From Pseudomonadota bacterium (GTDB lineage Bacteria; Pseudomonadota; Alphaproteobacteria; Rhizobiales; Hyphomicrobiaceae): a DNA stretch of 5,340 nucleotides. Where the stretch lies: positions 1 to 5,340 of the forward strand of contig JAEZAW010000336.1 in NCBI GenBank assembly GCA_023430315.1. The letters are read 5' to 3'. The stretch's first letter is position 1; each line of letters opens with the position of its first letter. The position numbers and the translations under genes were made by a program. The notes beneath the pieces are model-generated. The model made no database searches and was not told the origin of the DNA. It worked only from the letters and a program-made list of their open reading frames with translations. Positions 3,545 to 5,340 of the stretch are shown in pieces.

Positions 3545-5340
3545 ATGACCAAAGCAGCAAACCTAGGTTTTCCCCGCATCGGCGGGAAGCGCGAGCTGAA
3601 GAAAGCGACCGAGGCTTATTGGAAAGGCTTGATCGACGCGTCGGCCCTTCTCGCCGCTGGCGCGGAGCTGCGCGCGCGACACTGGCAGCTGCAGCGCGAT
3701 GCCGGCATCGACATCATCCCGTCGAACGATTTCTCATTTTACGACCAGATGCTCGATATGACCGCAACTGTGGGTGCTGTGCCGCCGCGGTTTCAGGCTA
3801 GTGCCGAGGCGCCACCCACGCATCCGAATGGCAGTGCGCGTGAAGCCATGGAGGCGGCGGCGGGCGGCCAGGGGCACGCCGCGCTCGATATCTACTTTGC
3901 CATGGCGCGCGGCTCCAACGCTGCACCAGCAATGGAGATGACCAAGTGGTTCGACACCAACTACCACTACATCGTGCCCGAGTTCTACGATGGCCAAAGT
4001 TTTGAGCTGACGTCGCGGAAAGCCGTCGACGAGTTCAAGGAGGCCAAGGCGCTCGGTATCCATACGCGCCCTGTCTTGATCGGGCCCGTCACGTATCTCG
4101 TGCTGGGCAAAGCCAAGAGCGAAGGGCTCGATCCGCTCTCCCTGCTGGATGCCCTGTTACCCGTTTATGCCAAACTGCTGGCCGAGTTGAAGGCGGCGGG
4201 TGCCGACTGGGTACAGATGGATGAGCCGATCCTCGCGCTCGATCTCTCGCAGCCGCAGCGCAGGGCGTTAAGGCTTGCCTATAAGCATCTTGCTTCGCAC
4301 GCGCCGAAAATTATGCTCGCGAGCTACTTTGCCGGACTGCTCGACAACATGGCGGTCGCTGCGGATCTGCCAGTCGCCGGGCACCATCTCGACTTGGTCC
4401 GCGCACCTGCAGAAATCGAGCGCGCGATCAAAGCGCTACCGGCAGATCGTATCCTCTCGCTCGGTGTGGTTGATGGCCGCAATATCTGGCGGGCAGACCT
4501 ATCGAAGGCCCTCGGCTTGGTGGAGAAGGCCGTTGGTGCGCGTGGCGCGGATTCTGTCGAGATCGCGCCTTCATGCTCGCTTATTCACAGCCCGGTCGAT
4601 CTGGACGGCGAGACGAAGCTCGACACCGAACTCAAATCGTGGCTCGCGTTCTCGAAGCAGAAGCTGACTGAAGTGCGCGCGCTGACGACTGCCGCAGCGA
4701 GCGGCAAGAAAGCCGCTGCAGACGCCTTTACTGCGAGCGACGCTGCGGCGGCGTCACGCTCATCCTCCGCGCGTATCCACAATCCCGCCGTGTCGCAGCG
4801 GCTGGCCGGTGTATCGGAAGATGATCTGAAGCGTAGAAGCTCGTTCGACGCACGCCGCACGAAGCAGCGCGCGGCTTTCGCGCTGCCCTCGTTCCCGACG
4901 ACGACCATTGGGTCGTTCCCGCAAACCGAGGAAGTGCGCAAGGCACGGGCCGCGCACAAGCGCGGCGAGCTGAGCGACGCGGCATACAACGACTTCCTGC
5001 GCAAGGAGACCGAGAAGGCGGTGCGCATTCAGGAGGATCTTGATATCGACGTGCTCGTGCACGGCGAGTTCGAGCGCAATGACATGGTCGAGTACTTTGG
5101 TGAGCAGCTCTCCGGCTTCACCTTCACGCAGAACGGCTGGGTGCAGTCCTATGGCTCACGCTATGTGAAGCCGCCGGTGATCTTCGGCGATGTCTCACGT
5201 CCGAAGCCCATGACGGTCGAATGGTCGGCCTATGCACAGTCTCTGACCAAGCGCCCGATGAAGGGAATGCTGACTGGTCCCGTGACCATTCTGCAGTGGT
5301 CCTTCGTGCGCGACGACCAGCCGCGTTCCGCCACCTGTCA
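3545..5340 (+). CDS. metE: Cobalamin-independent methionine synthase, N-terminal 598 residues (partial)
   Basis: MetE transfers the methyl group of 5-methyltetrahydropteroyltri-glutamate directly to homocysteine, the last step of methionine synthesis, in the cytoplasm and without B12. The frame is open to the window edge, about 598 of the usual 750-780 residues. Visible landmarks are LGFPRIGGKRELKKATEAYW (7-26), MTKWFDTNYHYIVPEF (132-147), QMDEP (224-228), HNPAV before the second barrel, TTIGSFPQT (453-461) holding the homocysteine-binding I-G-S, VLVHGEFERNDMVEYFGE (503-520), and FTQNGWVQSYGSR. The zinc ligands (His, Cys, Glu, Cys in the C-terminal part of E. coli MetE) lie beyond the window. 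The linker between the two barrels (about 385-420) is unusually rich in Ala and Ser. GAGGT six bases before the ATG fixes the start. The gene follows orf125 under the cobalamin riboswitch, so it should be used when B12 is scarce; a B12-dependent metH is expected elsewhere. Confidence 0.97.
   Translation, partial: MTKAANLGFPRIGGKRELKKATEAYWKGLIDASALLAAGAELRARHWQLQRDAGIDIIPSNDFSFYDQMLDMTATVGAVPPRFQASAEAPPTHPNGSAREAMEAAAGGQGHAALDIYFAMARGSNAAPAMEMTKWFDTNYHYIVPEFYDGQSFELTSRKAVDEFKEAKALGIHTRPVLIGPVTYLVLGKAKSEGLDPLSLLDALLPVYAKLLAELKAAGADWVQMDEPILALDLSQPQRRALRLAYKHLASHAPKIMLASYFAGLLDNMAVAADLPVAGHHLDLVRAPAEIERAIKALPADRILSLGVVDGRNIWRADLSKALGLVEKAVGARGADSVEIAPSCSLIHSPVDLDGETKLDTELKSWLAFSKQKLTEVRALTTAAASGKKAAADAFTASDAAAASRSSSARIHNPAVSQRLAGVSEDDLKRRSSFDARRTKQRAAFALPSFPTTTIGSFPQTEEVRKARAAHKRGELSDAAYNDFLRKETEKAVRIQEDLDIDVLVHGEFERNDMVEYFGEQLSGFTFTQNGWVQSYGSRYVKPPVIFGDVSRPKPMTVEWSAYAQSLTKRPMKGMLTGPVTILQWSFVRDDQPRSATC

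Noticed and set aside
3181..3579. A 132-codon minus-strand frame opposite orf125
   Set aside because: It overlaps the metE start, is Arg-rich, and the opposite frame has better codon usage and operon placement.
4275..5062. Open frames on both strands inside metE
   Set aside because: The metE frame is intact and conserved throughout this region, so these are shadows.

Overview
The window looks like a piece of an alphaproteobacterial chromosome, probably Hyphomicrobiales/Rhizobiales. It has high GC with GC-rich third codon positions. It carries an SH3-domain envelope protein with the YW...GRPWYRDRDRW motif that I associate with that order, a small secreted protein with a C-x(3)-WD...W-x(3)-C core, and a cobalamin riboswitch ahead of metE. 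The placement is inference; no taxonomic marker is complete here.

Left part, minus strand (1-957): the window opens inside the 5' end of a tuf gene (EF-Tu) reading leftward. Its G1 and G3 motifs are perfect, but switch I is about five residues longer than usual and lacks the normal ARGITI sequence. Behind it lies a decayed lipoprotein gene. A lipobox-bearing N-terminal piece and a plausible C-terminal piece sit in different frames, and the middle appears to be missing.

Middle (958-2150): after a gene-free spacer comes a secreted SH3-domain protein on the plus strand. It ends at a perfect 14-bp hairpin terminator and converges on a 100-residue exported protein on the minus strand.

Broken nrdB pair (2152-2782): two 5'-truncated 3' ends of nrdB (class I ribonucleotide reductase beta subunit) abut head to head. 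The minus-strand copy carries a small deletion and two frameshifts. The plus-strand copy keeps a clean reading frame to its stop but lacks roughly the first 60% of the protein. In the best-aligned 46 codons they differ at about 24 of 138 bases, mostly synonymously, so the copies diverged under selection before they decayed. A strong hairpin follows the plus copy.

Right part, plus strand (2793-5340): a candidate promoter, an AdoCbl-type cobalamin riboswitch, a 28-codon leader ORF with an excellent ribosome binding site, an unrecognised 125-residue ORF, and then metE (B12-independent methionine synthase), which runs off the window. Repressing metE when B12 is available is a known logic. The unusual parts are the two small ORFs between switch and enzyme, which share one frame and are separated by a single TAA, and a long helix that would pair the leader's Shine-Dalgarno with the B12 box itself.

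I see no CRISPR array, tRNA, rRNA, transposase or phage gene. The best candidates for something new are the EF-Tu switch I variant and the riboswitch/leader/orf125 arrangement.
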